A DNA stretch of 64,000 nucleotides from Bathynomus jamesi (taxonomy: Eukaryota; Arthropoda; Malacostraca; Isopoda; Cirolanidae), in contig JAJOZX010001003.1 in assembly GCA_023014485.1 (NCBI GenBank), positions 310,001 through 374,000 of the forward strand. The letters run 5' to 3'. The stretch's first letter is position 1. Every line of letters starts with the position of its first letter. Positions 20,818 to 31,046 of the stretch are shown here, piece after piece. Under the pieces are notes generated by a model. That model had not been told where the DNA came from and made no database searches. It saw nothing but the letters and a program-made list of their open reading frames with translations. Position numbers and translations under genes: made by a program.

Positions 20818-20819
<2 letters not shown>

Positions 20820-20959
20820 CAATAGTGTTTAAGAAAATAAATAAATCTTCTTCCCTTTATCTTATCAAGACGCATACATGACATAATTTAAAGTGAGTGA
20901 GGAGTAATAGAAACACAGATGTATACAATATGTATTAATTGTCAATACATTATTTTTTT

Positions 20960-21311
20960 AATCAATATGGTAAACTCACAAATAATGGTGGAAATAGTTA
21001 CATTCTCATTGCTTTGTATAATAAATCCAGTTCATTTTAGAAATAATACTCCGTTTAATGTATGAGATAATCTATACTCGAAATCCAGAGCCTTAATGTA
21101 ATTTAGGATTATTTTTGTTCCTACTTTACAAGTGGTTGTAACACTTTCATAATTCTTAATCTTTGAACAAATAGATTCAAAAACTTGCTCGAGTACACAG
21201 TCAGTTATTACAATATTATTATGAAAAGTTAATGTATACAGAACACGTTCTAAGTGAGCGTTTATTCTCTTTTCATCATTTTTTTTAAATTCAAAACTGT
21301 TCAGAGCTCAT
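20960..21311 (-). pseudogene. Unknown virus-like gene 2, copy A
   Basis: The start overlaps the end of the preceding gene by 11 bases. An in-frame stop occurs after six codons, and frameshifts follow, but the downstream reading keeps AHLERVLYTLTFHNN and SHTLNGVLFLK. The same gene is partly open in copy B (41145-41303), where it is later broken by a mariner-type insertion. Function unknown. Confidence 0.6.
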
Positions 21312-21585
21312 TGCGATGTGTGAGGAAATCTTCTAAATCGCAGCGAGTTACAATGTATATAAAGAAAAAGTTCTTGCGGATGAACGGTGAAGTCAAGGGA
21401 TGTTTGTAACGCTCTAGACCAGCGTCCCAAAGCGAATGGTACTTCTCGGAGACGTGTCTTCTAAATATTCTATAAGCTGCAATGCGTTCTCCTTCTTGAT
21501 CTCTATACTTCACAAAATCGTTAGTTAAAAATATATAGGCATGCTCAAAAACGGTGTATATAACGCATATCATCAACTCGCACAT
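21301..21585 (-). CDS. Unknown virus-like gene 1, copy A (94 aa)
   Basis: An open 94-residue frame with FEHAYIFL near residue 13, a basic/acidic middle (YRDQEGERIAAY) and an aromatic C-terminal third ending CDLEDFLTHRNEL. Fragments of the same gene occur at 26786-27001 and 40880-41154, all carrying (V/L)FEHAYxFL and the E(D/K)xxxSP.S or related block, so this is a real, repeated gene and not a chance ORF. No membrane segment or signal peptide is evident. It does not resemble a family I can name. It is followed by an overlapping gene in another frame, as in compact viral genomes. Confidence 0.6.
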   Translation of the reverse strand: MCELMICVIYTVFEHAYIFLTNDFVKYRDQEGERIAAYRIFRRHVSEKYHSLWDAGLERYKHPLTSPFIRKNFFFIYIVTRCDLEDFLTHRNEL

Positions 21586-21589
21586 TTTA

Positions 21590-22255
21590 TAAAGGTTTTA
21601 GGTTGAGGAAGGCAGTTATTTTATAAACCTATCGAGGATGAATCGATAACGATAGGTGCTAGTCCGTTATTACCACTGTTTTTACTAAAGGTTTTTAGAT
21701 TAGATTTTCACAGCATTCGTCTTTCAACGCACGGTTGACACGTATTGCGACTCACAGTTAACGCACAAATAATACGATATGAGGGGTGTCACTGATCGTC
21801 TCTTGTTCCACTCGCGTAACTGGTGCTTTATAATTCTCACTTGACCGCTTCTCAACCAACACAGAGATATTCAACATCTCAACATTCAAATAAATAATTC
21901 AAATAAATAACATAACGTTTGGAGTGTCTGCACGTTTGTAATTTGTCTCAGGCGCATAATTAATCGCACCACCGCTGGGTTAAATACCGTCACTGATTTA
22001 GAAACATCACGGCGTATTGAGCGTTAAGGATATTGCTTACCGGTAGTTCCATCTTTCTTTGTTACTGAAGGCAGGTGTTTCTTGATAATGCAGCGAGGAT
22101 GCTTCTGGATAGCATGTCACGACACTTACGCACAGACGTTGATCTGAAGTGGGTTGCTTGCTTCAGTTTGTGACGCTGACTTGGTGGTGAGTTATGCGTC
22201 TTGGATGGAGGCGCCCCTTGTTATTGGCTGGGCGACTCGGCCGCACTGGGCGAAA
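21590..22255 (-). other. Conserved non-coding block of the virus-like element, copy A
   Basis: In reverse complement it aligns with 39190-39710: shared GACGCAT(A/G)ACTCACCACCA, GTCACAAACTGAAGCAAGCA-like and GTATCCTTAACGCTCAATAC-like stretches, and AGTGACACCCCTCAT. It is less AT-rich than neighbours and has no open frame in either copy. Position suggests an upstream regulatory or terminal region for gene 1. Confidence 0.6.
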
Positions 22256-22619
22256 CACTTAAGGATATGAACCAACACGAAAATGCAGTTTCTGTGGCAA
22301 GACCGGATTTACCTTTTCTATCGCCGCTAAGCTAATTTCAGAACCGCCGTACCCATACTCACACTCTCCCTTACTCACTTCAAACTGGATCAGATCGAAT
22401 TTTGGGTGATGATGGTGTGAGTTTACCAGCTTTACTGACTTGCCAGTTTCACGCATGAAAATGATTCACAAACACAAAATTATATTGAGTTAACAGGTAT
22501 ACTGAAATATACAGAATATATATCAATATTATTAATACAAAGCAATTTTAGTCACAGTTTCAGGTATAACAGAATCGAACACCTCAGTCCGAGTCAGGTT
22601 CATTAGGATATCATCTCAC

Positions 22620-23994
22620 ACACTTTTGGAGCAACCTTTTCTATTGGTGAAGTCATCAATAACATTATCATATAGAAATGTGTTCAAAAGTTCAGACTCA
22701 ATGGCGAGCAAAGCTAAGTTATTCAATCTTTCTTAACATAATGATGATCTTAAATAATTTTTTACGCGCTTTAGACAAGAAAAAATCTTTCAGCACTACA
22801 ACTGGTAACTAGAGTGCAAAGAAAATTCGCAAGGCTATGTCTACGTTCGGATAAATCACTTGCAATTTATCAGCTCTGATTAATTTGTGAAGTTCTGGAA
22901 TGGGTTGTCAAGCTTATCAATACTCGTTAAACGAGATCAAAGGTACATGCATTTATCAGATCAGCTAGGGCCTCTTCCAAATCGTCAGGGTACCGATTTC
23001 AGAGATTCATAGCTTCACTTTCAAATCATTAGCGCTAAAACTAGTGATTTTCTCAAGAAACTGAACTTGTTATGCACCAGTTGATAAGCTTCTGCTTTCC
23101 GTTGAAGCTCACAAGACAACTTATCCAGGACTGAGAGAAATATGTTTACTCTAAACTGTTCTCTGGTATTCAGCTCTGTTTGTCCTTGCTGGCTGACGTC
23201 AAACGAGCAGTTTCCTTCTACGTCTAGCTATAGCTAGCTATAGCTCTTTGGCGTCTCTTTCAAACTTGTCGAAATCTCGAGACGAGAGAGGTTTGACGAC
23301 TACTGCTACACGCTTAAGAACATTTCTCCAGTACTCTTTTTCTTTGTGATGCTGCTAGTTAGCTTGCAATCAATTCACCACACATTAGATCTATTTTCAA
23401 GCTCAAAACACAGGTTTTATGAGATTCCGAGACTTCGTGTTCTCTCAGTCGAATATAAGCGTTCTTCCAGTCCCACCAAAGGGACGGCAAGGTACGCAAA
23501 AGACTGCCCCCGTCTTTCGGAATATACAAGCCAAGTTCGGTCAGAGAATTCCCCATTCTGTAGCTTGCGCCTGAGAAAGATATGGACCTGGTTCTGTCAG
23601 GATAGTGGCAGACTGACAGAGAAAAGTTGGTGTCCATATTTTGGTTGACGTCGCTTAGAGCTATATAGTCTTTCAACTACTCGTTGTTTCTCTCTCAGTC
23701 CACAGGATCTTTATAAAACGAACATTCAGTCTTTGGGTCTTCACTAGCAGTCACTGGATCTCATTTTGGAAATGTTGCAGGACCAGGTGACTCAGTAGAA
23801 GCCTCTCTTTCTTGATGTTGCTACTCTTCCACAGGAATTACTTCAGGAGCTTCGGGTTTAACGTCTCTTTGAGATTTGGAGATAAAAGTGTCTAGCTTTG
23901 CTATTTGCTCGAGCTCTTCATTGCGGCACTTGGCTTTTTGCTTTGCAATCTGACGATAAGTATTACCATTCAGTTTTTTCCGTTTCTCGGACAT
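22620..23994 (-). pseudogene. hAT transposase (ZMYM1-like), heavily broken
   Basis: The minus strand opens with MSEKRKKLNGNTYRQIAKQK at 23994, a lysine-rich N-terminus usual for this group, then KLDTFI. A TTF-type zinc-finger segment follows at about 23360-23480 with WDWKNAYIRLREHEVSESHK. Next comes KEKEYWRN.LKRV-like sequence (about 23290-23340). A later segment with LSCELQRKAEAY (about 23080-23130) and the dimerisation end with LNNLALLAIESELL (about 22690) complete the order. Much of the DUF4371 core and the CxxH motif are deleted, and many stops are present, so it is older than the hAT at 8599-12108. Confidence 0.8.
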
Positions 23995-24199
23995 GACGGG
24001 TGAATATACTCAGAAAAAAAAAAAAAAAGGACTACCTTAAATACTGTACAATAACAGCGACAAAAAAACTCATTAAAATATATAAAAATATAAAATAGGT
24101 AATAAATCTTCAAATAGCAATGAAAACAAAATAGGGACAAGCGTAAATTATTTAGTTGAAAATTTTAAATTTTAAATTTTAAATGTCTAAGATAGAGGA

Positions 24200-24690
24200 A
24201 ACGGAAGGTGAAGACTACTGATCTCGACTACAATCCTTGAAACTCTACTCTCTGGAAAGAAGACACGAGCGGTACACAATAATATACATATGGAAAATAC
24301 TTGAGGGCTCTGTCCCTAACCTTAGAAATTAAATAGAAACAAACTGGAATGAGAAAAGAGGCAGATTTTGTACGGTCCCAGCTGCGGTTGGACAAAGGGC
24401 CATGAAAACGAGGATGGAAAATACCCTCAAAATACGAGGCCCAAAGCTTTTCAATGTCCTTCCAAAAGAAGTGAGGAATCTCCAGCACACCGACCTGAAT
24501 AACTTCAAGAACAAGCTGGACAGATTCTTGTGCAAAGTCCCTGACCAGCCATGCGTGGCTGGCTACGAGGGCAGGAGGAGATCAGACAGCAATTCCCTCC
24601 TTCACCAAATCCCACAAATGAGGCGGGATGCTGCAGAGGGACCGTAGGTCGATCCTGAACCGGCGTTCGAACTCACATTAAGTAACATAA
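24200..24690 (+). pseudogene. CR1-like LINE, C-terminal fragment
   Basis: The plus strand reads LYSLERRHERYTIIYIWKIL (about 24240-24300), then, in the open frame 24402-24647, IRGPKLFNVLPKEVRN, FKNKLDRFL and SNSLLHQI. These are the same blocks as in the LINE at 58800-59690. A frameshift separates the two parts. Reverse transcriptase core is absent. It lies inside the hAT at 22297-25507, so it inserted after or travelled with it. Confidence 0.82.
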
Positions 24691-24699
24691 AGTAAGTAA

Positions 24700-25450
24700 G
24701 TATATATTTACATACATCGTACTTGTAAGATAAAGTTAATTGTTAAGCTGTTGATGATAAGTGGGGAAACATGTAGGATTTATAAAAGTCACAACTATCA
24801 GGAAGGTGATTTTTGGGAAGTGCATCCTTCATATAAGCATTTATAAATAAATTTTCCCTATATTTTTCTTTTTCGAGTACTGTATATGTATCATAATAAT
24901 GTAAACTACAATTCGTTATCAATAAAAGATAAATTTACGCTGCATACCTGCTTTCAGGTTTATAACACATGAAAAGCACGAAGATAATGTCCTCGTGGTG
25001 GCTCAGCTAATGAAATTTCACCGTTATCCGATCGAAAAATGCACTAAATCATCTGTCTTGTCATGGTACGTATATATAACTATCCTCCAATGCTTCTTCT
25101 AAATGATACGAAGGAATCATACTCGTATATCAACGATAACATCCTGCAAAAAATGTATAAATCTACGGAACACACGTCCTCTTTCAGATCTCAAGCGAAG
25201 AACACAAACGTTAGTAAAAAATTACTTTGTTATTTGTTACTATCATTGGATATTATACCTGGTGCTGGGGAGAAGCCAGCCAAGAGAAGGTCTGGAAACA
25301 GAACTGGGAGAAGAAGCCTTGCCCTGTATACTTGCTTAGTTCAATCATGATTTACCTCTTTAGGGGCACTACTTGAACTACGTGTCTGCATTCCATTCGA
25401 CTCTCAAGAATTTGGCTCAGCACTGTCCATTCACATTCTTATCTGCCTTT
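24700..25450. other. Unassigned part of the second hAT element
   Basis: AT-rich; short frames at 25063-25350 overlap in two phases and resemble nothing I know. Probably 5' non-coding DNA of the hAT. Confidence 0.45.
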
Positions 25451-25559
25451 ACTTGAGTTGCCGCCCTAGGCATGGGCCTCGTTGGCCTATGCGGAAATCC
25501 GGCCCTGTCTGGTGGAGAAAAAGGATATACACAAAATTACTTAACATATTAAATGATTG

Positions 25560-26090
25560 GAGAGTAAATCAATTGACAGTGAGGGGCTCTATTCGAGAAA
25601 TAGGCGTGTCCATATCGTTCCACTCTGGGAGAAAAAAGTACTCATCACTAAGTTCTATTAAAAAGGTATACAAGCCTTTAGCTATGATCTCACTAGACAT
25701 CTCATCGTGGTAAACGTTTATGTGGTAGTAAAAATATTTTAAATTGTCCATAATCTCTAGGTTAGCATTTGTAACATGGTGATTTGTAACATGACAATAA
25801 GTTTTGTCGTACCATTCGTCAACGAGTTTCTTAATCCAGAGTCTTTGTTTTCTTCACTGAGCGTCAGGTTCTTCACTTCATGGTAGTTATATTCTTTGAC
25901 GCAACTTAAATTCGACACATACTCCAAGACATCTTTAGCATTACGAATCCCTGTGACACTCTCGTTAGAATAACCATAAAGCGCTTGAGTATCCTGGTCG
26001 TCAACCTTGCATAAATTAAGTCCGATTTAAAAACTTTAAGAGACGCGTGAAAGGCGGACGTCGGGTATTCTCTACACATTTAGGTTTTAC
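25560..26090 (-). pseudogene. Unknown virus-like gene 0, copy A
   Basis: Homologous to 38498-39100 on the plus strand. The open piece 25569-25751 contains FYYHINVYHDE and EIIAKGLYTFLIEL, matched in copy B by FYHYINVYHDE and EVIAKGLYTFIIDL. The region upstream contains a longer acidic frame with DDQDTQALYGYSNES. Frames are broken differently in the two copies, which indicates an ancestral gene of at least about 200 codons. Function unknown. It lies just downstream of the polymerase fragment, in the same orientation. Confidence 0.6.
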
Positions 26091-26132
26091 AGCAATCCTT
26101 GTTAAAAAGTTAAATTTGGGAGAGGTGTATAA

Positions 26133-26159
26133 ACACACACACACACGCGCGCGCGCGCA
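26133..26159. repeat. (CA)n(CG)n microsatellite
   Basis: Alternating purine-pyrimidine tract CACACA...CGCGCGCG; a shorter GCGCGCGTGTGTGTG tract sits at the matching place of copy B (about 38447-38461), so the repeat was ancestral to both. Confidence 0.9.
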
Positions 26160-26269
26160 GGTAGTTATGATAAAAGTTCACTAGCTGAGGCGTGTTCATG
26201 ACAACGATGTCTGCGAAAGAGTGATAAAATAACCCGCTGTTTTTTCATTATAGGTAATTGTGAGCTGAA

Positions 26270-26791
26270 CCTATACATCATGTCCAGTCAGGAAATCCAA
26301 ACTAAGTACAGGTGTATTGCGACACACCTTAGTCCCTTTAAGGTTTGTCGCTCGAAAGTTGTGAGTCCCCACAATCAGATGAGGAGGCGCGGCATCGTCA
26401 TCATCTCCTAGTTCTTCTAAACTTACCAGATCTTTAAGAGAGGCGAAGTTGACGACTTGGCGGTTTGCTGGGTTTAAAGTTATACCCTTAGCCTTCACGA
26501 TGTACTTGAAATCTTCCCTGATCTTTATACGTATTCCGTAAGGTTTTGGCCTTGTTTAAGCAAAAGAGTGCGTAAGCTCTGTCACCATACTCGTCCTTAC
26601 TTCGCTGTAAACACTACACTCTCGGTATCGGCGTACAGAATCTGTCGACGCCGAGAATGCATTAAGCTCCAAAGATTGATGCGCCTGTAAGCTGTTGTGA
26701 AGCTAACCAAAGTGATGTTTGTGACGCGAAGTGTGTCTATGACCAACTCAGTCCTGTTGTTACGTATTATGTACGTACTACCTACGTGCAC
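26270..26791 (-). pseudogene. Family B DNA polymerase fragment (virus-like or Polinton-like)
   Basis: The minus strand reads ILYADTESVVFT near 26605-26645, the motif C of family B DNA polymerases (usually YxDTDS), here with Glu in place of the second Asp of the motif. Downstream in another frame comes EDFKYIVKAKGITLN (about 26475-26520), a block usual after motif C in protein-primed and viral family B enzymes. A frameshift separates the two, and the exonuclease domain and motifs A and B are absent or outside recognition. The fragment is C-terminal only and not functional. The fragment begins where an inverted piece of gene 1 starts (26775). Confidence 0.7.
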
Positions 26792-27010
26792 AGTTTCAAG
26801 AAACTATCATCAGCTTTGAAATACCTAAAACCTTTATTAAATGTACGAGATGATGATGTGCGTTATTTTGACACCGTTTTCGAGCATGCCTATATATTTT
26901 TAATTAAAGGTTTTATGGAGTGCAGAGATGAACAAGGCGAGAACGGATTGAAACTTAAAGGATATTTAGAAGACACTTCCCCGAGAAGTACCACTTTGTG
27001 ACGCTGGTCT
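26775..27010 (+). pseudogene. Inverted fragment of virus-like gene 1
   Basis: The plus strand contains VFEHAYIFLIKGFMECRDE, matching gene 1 at 21301-21585 and 40880-41154, but in opposite orientation to the polymerase fragment it abuts. Copy A is therefore rearranged head to head here. The frame ends near 27001. Confidence 0.65.
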
Positions 27011-27755
27011 AGAGCACTACAAACCATTCCTCGACTTCCCTACAAACCATCCCTCGAAATTTTGAAGTTATGATTGTACCACCTATGTCCTCTTCAGAAA
27101 CAGTGTATCATTTTGTGTCACGCTCTTAAGAAAATACTTAGATTGGACAAGTTTTAGAGTGTACTACTGCGCTAATTTTGAAATTATTTTTTCTCAGAAC
27201 GAAAATCGTGTAGAATACTGCTGCGCTATGTTAAATCCTATACTTTTCATATAAAACAGCATTCGGCTAGAAAGGAGTATCGCAGGGGCCGATTTTTTTT
27301 GTAATTCTCGTTAATTTCAATGATTTTCGCCTAATTTATTTCCGCAGAGGTGACATCATAGAACGCGGCATTAGGCCTCGATTATCTCCTGAAGGAACCT
27401 ATTTACGTTGTAAAATTCATTAATTTTCACAATTTTCGTCGAACTTTTTTCCGCGATGGTGAAGCTATAGAAATAGGCATTAGGCTTCATATATTTCTTG
27501 CTGGAACCTCATTGTTTGAAATATTCATTAAATTTAATGATTTTTGTCGAGTTTATTTCCCTAGAGTTGAGGTCATTGAAAGGGACATTAAGCCTCCAAT
27601 ACCTAACTTTATGGATGCATAGTATTTTAAAGTATGGTAAAATTCAACGAATTCAATAATTTTCGTGGAATCTAAAATTAAATAAAAAATTCACTTTTGA
27701 GTGCCATCCCTTCCCTTCTCAGTGCAAGATTTTAGAATATTACTACTATAATTCA
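27011..27755. other. Decayed repeat with internal periodicity
   Basis: A unit of about 120 bp with ATTCATTAATTT(T/C)A.AATTTTCGTCGA and GAGGT.A(T/C)ATAGAA.G.GCATTAGGC recurs about four times (from about 27300 to 27690) with strong divergence. No coding frame. Confidence 0.5.
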
Positions 27756-27764
27756 CCGAAAATG

Positions 27765-27990
27765 GGTCTGTCTGTCTGTCTGTCCGTCCGTCTGTCCGCA
27801 GAAAAAACTTTTACGTTTCTGAACCGATTTCGACCAAACTTCGTATGGTGGATGGGGGTGATGAATAATGAACGAAGATATATGCGTGACTAGACCCCCC
27901 CCCCCCACCAATTACTGAGCCAGAAGGCCCCAGCACCGCGATTAAACTATAGAAAGAACGCAGCCATGAAAATCTTGAGCTTCACATTGT
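27765..27990 (+). repeat. Dispersed GTCTGTCCG repeat, copy 1
   Basis: Begins with a (GTCT/GTCC)n tract, then CAGAAAAAACTTTTACGTTTC, GATTTCGACCAAACTT, GTATGGTGGATGGGGGTGAT, a C-run and a segment ending GAGCTTCACATTG. A full copy is at 28790-29040 and an end fragment at 28230-28300; the latter two end in (TAA)n. The same general sequence type is widespread in arthropod genomes. No protein coding. Confidence 0.85.
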
Positions 27991-28075
27991 GTCAAGATTT
28001 GTGAAGCTTAAGATTTTCATGAGTATAATTTTATTGACCAAATATCATAATTGAACCCCCAGTAATTGGTGGACC
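27900..28075. repeat. Foldback within the GTCTGTCCG repeat
   Basis: ACCAATTACTG at about 27903 and its complement CAGTAATTGGT at 28060, and CATGAAAATCTTGAGCTTCA (27966) against TGAAGCTTAAGATTTTCATG (28003), make arms of about 80 bp around 27990. One copy of the repeat end was inverted next to the other. Confidence 0.7.
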
Positions 28076-28229
28076 TGCAAAAATACTTACATTTTAAATG
28101 CAGCTTCACAGATTTTACTTGAAGCTTACGAAGCAGTTAAATTTATTTCAAATACAACTGGTCACATTTTATTTTTACTTATCATGGCTTCCTATACCTA
28201 ATTAATGGGGCTTCAATTATTTGGTCAGT

Positions 28230-28300
28230 AAAACTATAGAAAAGAACGCAGTCATGAAAATCTTGAGCTTCACATTGCCGCCCGTAATAATAATAATCCT
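28230..28300 (+). repeat. 3' end fragment of the GTCTGTCCG repeat
   Basis: AAAACTATAGAAAAGAACGCAG to GCCGCCCGTAATAATAATAA, matching the end of the 28790-29040 copy. Confidence 0.8.
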
Positions 28301-28789
28301 TAACTATTAAAAAAAAACCCTGCGTTTTCTTCCATTTCCTTTCAGCCTTACTTAAAATATAAAAAATATGAAAACAATGTTATACAAACTTCCAACTATT
28401 TTTAACAGAAAAGGGGGGGTAGGGGTAATGGGGGAGGGTGGTTATGCAACAAGGGGTTCGGAGTTAGTCCCCCCAAGTTGCATGAAGGGGGAGAGGGGTT
28501 TTTGGGGGAGAGGGAGAATGACCTCCACCCCAAAGGGGATAAAAATCTGAGTTTGATATTCTTTTTTTGCATCCTGTTAATTTTATTAAGGTTTTTTCGC
28601 AAAGAGAACAGAGTCCAGGTGGTAAAATCTAGGGCGAAGTCCAGGCCCTCGCCTAGGCGAGTTTGCGAAGCACAAGCACTGCTTGTAAAAAGGAAAATTT
28701 GTTGCTACAGTTTTCAAAGACTCCAGCACCGCGGTCTGGCGGGTATGCTATGTAAGGGATTATAATTCTATGTATCGGCATATTTACCT
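28301..28789. other. Unassigned DNA with G-rich tracts
   Basis: G-rich runs at about 28410-28520. Frames on both strands here are low-complexity (Gly/Pro-rich) and not credible genes. A segment at about 28615-28680 with GGCGAGTTTGCGAAGC and dyad CTCGCCTAGGCGAG was not assigned. Confidence 0.45.
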
Positions 28790-29040
28790 AAAAAAAAAAC
28801 CGGAATGTCTGTCCGTCTGTCCGCAGAAAAAACTTTTACGTTTCTGAACTGATTTCGACCAAACTTTGTATGGTGGATGGGGGTGATGAGTAATTAACGA
28901 AAATATATGTGTGACCAGGCCCCCCCCCCCCAATTACTGGGCCCGAAGGCTCCAGCACCGCAATAAAACTACAGAAAAGAACGCAGTCAGGAAAATCTTA
29001 AGCTTCACATTGCCGCCCGTAATAATAATAATAATAATAA
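28790..29040 (+). repeat. Dispersed GTCTGTCCG repeat, copy 2
   Basis: Matches 27765-27990 over its whole length in direct orientation, with a C-run and a 3' (TAA)n tail. The tail and lack of inverted ends fit a retroposed (SINE-like) unit better than a DNA transposon. Confidence 0.85.
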
Positions 29041-29089
29041 AATTGTTGCTACAGTCTTTCATCAGAGTCAAGGATCATGGTATGTAAAA

Positions 29090-29440
29090 TGAAATAAGTT
29101 ACATCAGTGTCCAGAGGAAAAGAAATAAGCGACAAGATCCAGAATTCAGAAATCGGGAACGTGAGAGAGATGCTCAAGCACATAGGTCAATGCGTGAAGA
29201 TGATGATTATCGGGCTCAAGAACGACAGAGAGATGCTGAAGCACACCATGTTTATCGGTTAGATCTGCTGAAGCGCTCCTTGGCTAAAAAACAAAAGATT
29301 GGTGTAATTTTTGACCCATCCATTTTCAGAGAACATGAATATCCAGAAGAAGAAAAACCTCATGTTCCCCCTAGTCTGTACAGTTCTGGCCGTGTTTGCC
29401 CAGTGTTGGAAAAAAGAAAGACCTGGCTTCTGTTGTGAAA
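29090..29440 (+). pseudogene. Arg/Glu-rich repetitive open frame
   Basis: The frame encodes RNRERERDAQAHR and then YRAQERQRDAEAHHVYRLDL, a short charged repeat of about 20 residues seen at least twice, then a non-repetitive part ending near 29438. The first Met is at 29190, but the repeat begins upstream. Charged repeats of this kind occur at the N-terminus of some arthropod Helitron and other transposon proteins, but no helicase or Rep motif is present. I cannot assign it. Confidence 0.35.
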
Positions 29441-30003
29441 AGGGACTCATCGCAGGACTAGCTAAATGGGCCCGTAGGGCCCTCCTGTTCAGCTGGTATT
29501 GATAATACTATCAATAATAATATTTTGAGATAATAGAAATAGCTTGTGCTTCTAGCATATTTTTTAAAATTCCATCACATTTTCTTGCGCGCAAATTATT
29601 TTTCTAGTTGATACAATGACCTATGGTAAAAAATGGTGTTAATCAGCTGGTTCGGATAAATTTCAGAAATCAATATAGTGACATCATTTCCACTGAGCTT
29701 CATGAAGATCAAATGAACAACTCCAAATGCACAACCCAATGGAGAGGAAAAGTTACTGCACCTAGAACCCGGGACGTAAAACCAACTAAACAAGCTGGAA
29801 ATACTTGGATCTTTAACTACGGGGCTATATCGTGGTCATGCGATGCATCTGTTAGAAACGTAACGTTTCCCCTTCAAAGTAGGTTTTCAGTGATAATCGT
29901 TTCATAGAAGATGGCAAATAGAACAATTAAGTCTTGGTTATTTACTTCATATAATAGATTTCCAATCGAATGAGAACTTAATGTATTAGTACTTAATATA
30001 TGA
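29441..30003. other. Unassigned DNA left of the mariner
   Basis: A plus frame at 29623-29907 has ordinary composition but no recognised motif. Nothing else seen. Confidence 0.45.
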
Positions 30004-30224
30004 TATCAGGTCACCCAAAAAGTTTTTTCTTTTGAATTGAACTTACTTTAAATGAGATGAAATAAAATTGTTGGTATTTTTCATTCGGAAAAGTAGTCGC
30101 CATTACAATCTACAACCTTTTCCCAACGAGAAACGATACTGTAAATGCCGCGTCGGAAAAAATCATGGTCTTTAGAACCGAAGAAAGACTTCAATTCCTT
30201 TTCAAGACCCACTCGTATTTTCAG

Positions 30225-30638
30225 TTACTCATTCCGCATGTGGTTATCCAGCGAGAGGAAAAGGTGATAGTCGGAAGGGAAAAGGTCAGGTGAATACGGT
30301 GGATGTGGAAAAATCTCCCAGTCAAGGGTACTGATCTTTTCTATCGTCGTTTTTGCAGTATGTGGGCGCTCATCGTCCTGCAGGAACACAACACCTTTGC
30401 GATTGACCAATGATAGTTGCTTTTCGAGCAAAGTGTCCTGAACCCGTTGAAGTTGTGCCGAGTATACGTCCGCAGTAATCGTTTGGCCTGGGTTTAGAAG
30501 CTCATAATGGGTGACACCGGTTGTTGTCCACCATACGCAAAGCAAAACCTTCTTTTGGTGCAGGTTGGGCTTCGGCGTGTGTGGTGCATTCTCGTTAGGC
30601 GACAGCCATTGGTGTGATCGCTTAGTATTACCGTACAT
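30225..30638 (-). pseudogene. Mariner transposase (DD34D), C-terminal part
   Basis: Open frame of 137 codons with KKVLLCVWWTTTGVTHYELL, VNRKGVVFLQDDERPHTAKT (second catalytic Asp) and PHPPYSPDLFPSDYHLFLSL (third catalytic Asp), the usual arrangement of mariner enzymes. The second motif has DDER where DNAR is usual. The N-terminus is cut off by the insertion at 30639. The listed Met is created at the junction and is not the native start. Confidence 0.9.
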
Positions 30639-31046
30639 TAGGGCGGATCGAAAATGAGGTTTTTAAACTTTGTTTCGAAATTCAAATATGGCTAGTGCGG
30701 ACAATATGTGGGTGCTATAGATAATGACTGTGCATAAATATTAGTCCTGCGAAATTATATCTTCAGGTGCCACAAAGCCGTCGAAAAAAGTGAAATATAA
30801 TGATTTTCTTATATTCTGCATTAGTACAATAACTGAAACTTACTTGTTATTATTATATATTAAGTGTTCCAATTACCAAAATAGTTACTGAATTACGCAG
30901 CTCTTAGTTTACTTAGATCAATGTTCTTTTGATTAATGATCTAAATAATCCAGAACTCACCACGAGGAGGTGGCTGCGTGTCGAGCTCCACCCATGCCCT
31001 CCCAACCACCCATCCTTGCGCATGTTTTTTTCTATTAACGTTTTAT

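Larger units (their letters stand above)
20890..22290 (-). mobile_element. Virus-like element, copy A (3' part)
   Basis: Minus-strand segment homologous to 39190-42000 (plus). In element sense it has a GC-richer non-coding block (22255-21590) followed by two overlapping small genes (21585-21301 and 21311-about 20960). Its upstream part is at 26790-25515 on the same strand, separated by the hAT at 22297-25507. The compact, overlapping genes and the polymerase fragment upstream suggest an integrated, decayed DNA virus or a Polinton-like element. I cannot assign a family. Confidence 0.6.
22297..25507 (-). mobile_element. Second hAT element (ZMYM1-like), inserted in the virus-like element
   Basis: Right end (minus-strand start) is CAGGGCCGGATTTCCGCA at 25507 downward, with CATGCCTAGGGCGG just inside; left end is CAAGACCGGATTTACC at 22297. 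The flanks TTCTGTGG (22289-22296) and TCTGGTGG (25508-25515) look like a decayed 8-bp duplication. The interior codes on the minus strand for a broken ZMYM1-like transposase, and a LINE fragment (about 24200-24690) is inserted upstream of the gene. DNA on both sides belongs to one virus-like element when compared with copy B. Confidence 0.78.

Noticed and set aside
22259..22456. Minus frame resembling a piggyBac-type transposase segment (GGSEISLAAIEK)
   Set aside because: It runs across the inferred left end of the hAT at 22297, and its 3' part is explained by the hAT end sequence; similarity is too weak.
20890..27010. Assignment of the virus-like element to nimaviruses or to Polintons
   Set aside because: Only a C-terminal polymerase fragment and unknown proteins are visible; no capsid, integrase, packaging ATPase or other marker gene was seen, so no family can be named.
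28368..28602. Overlapping Gly- and Pro-rich frames on both strands
   Set aside because: They are translations of G-rich low-complexity DNA at 28410-28520.
29090..29440. Helitron protein
   Set aside because: Only a charged repeat is visible; no Rep or helicase motif was found, and charged repeats occur in many proteins.
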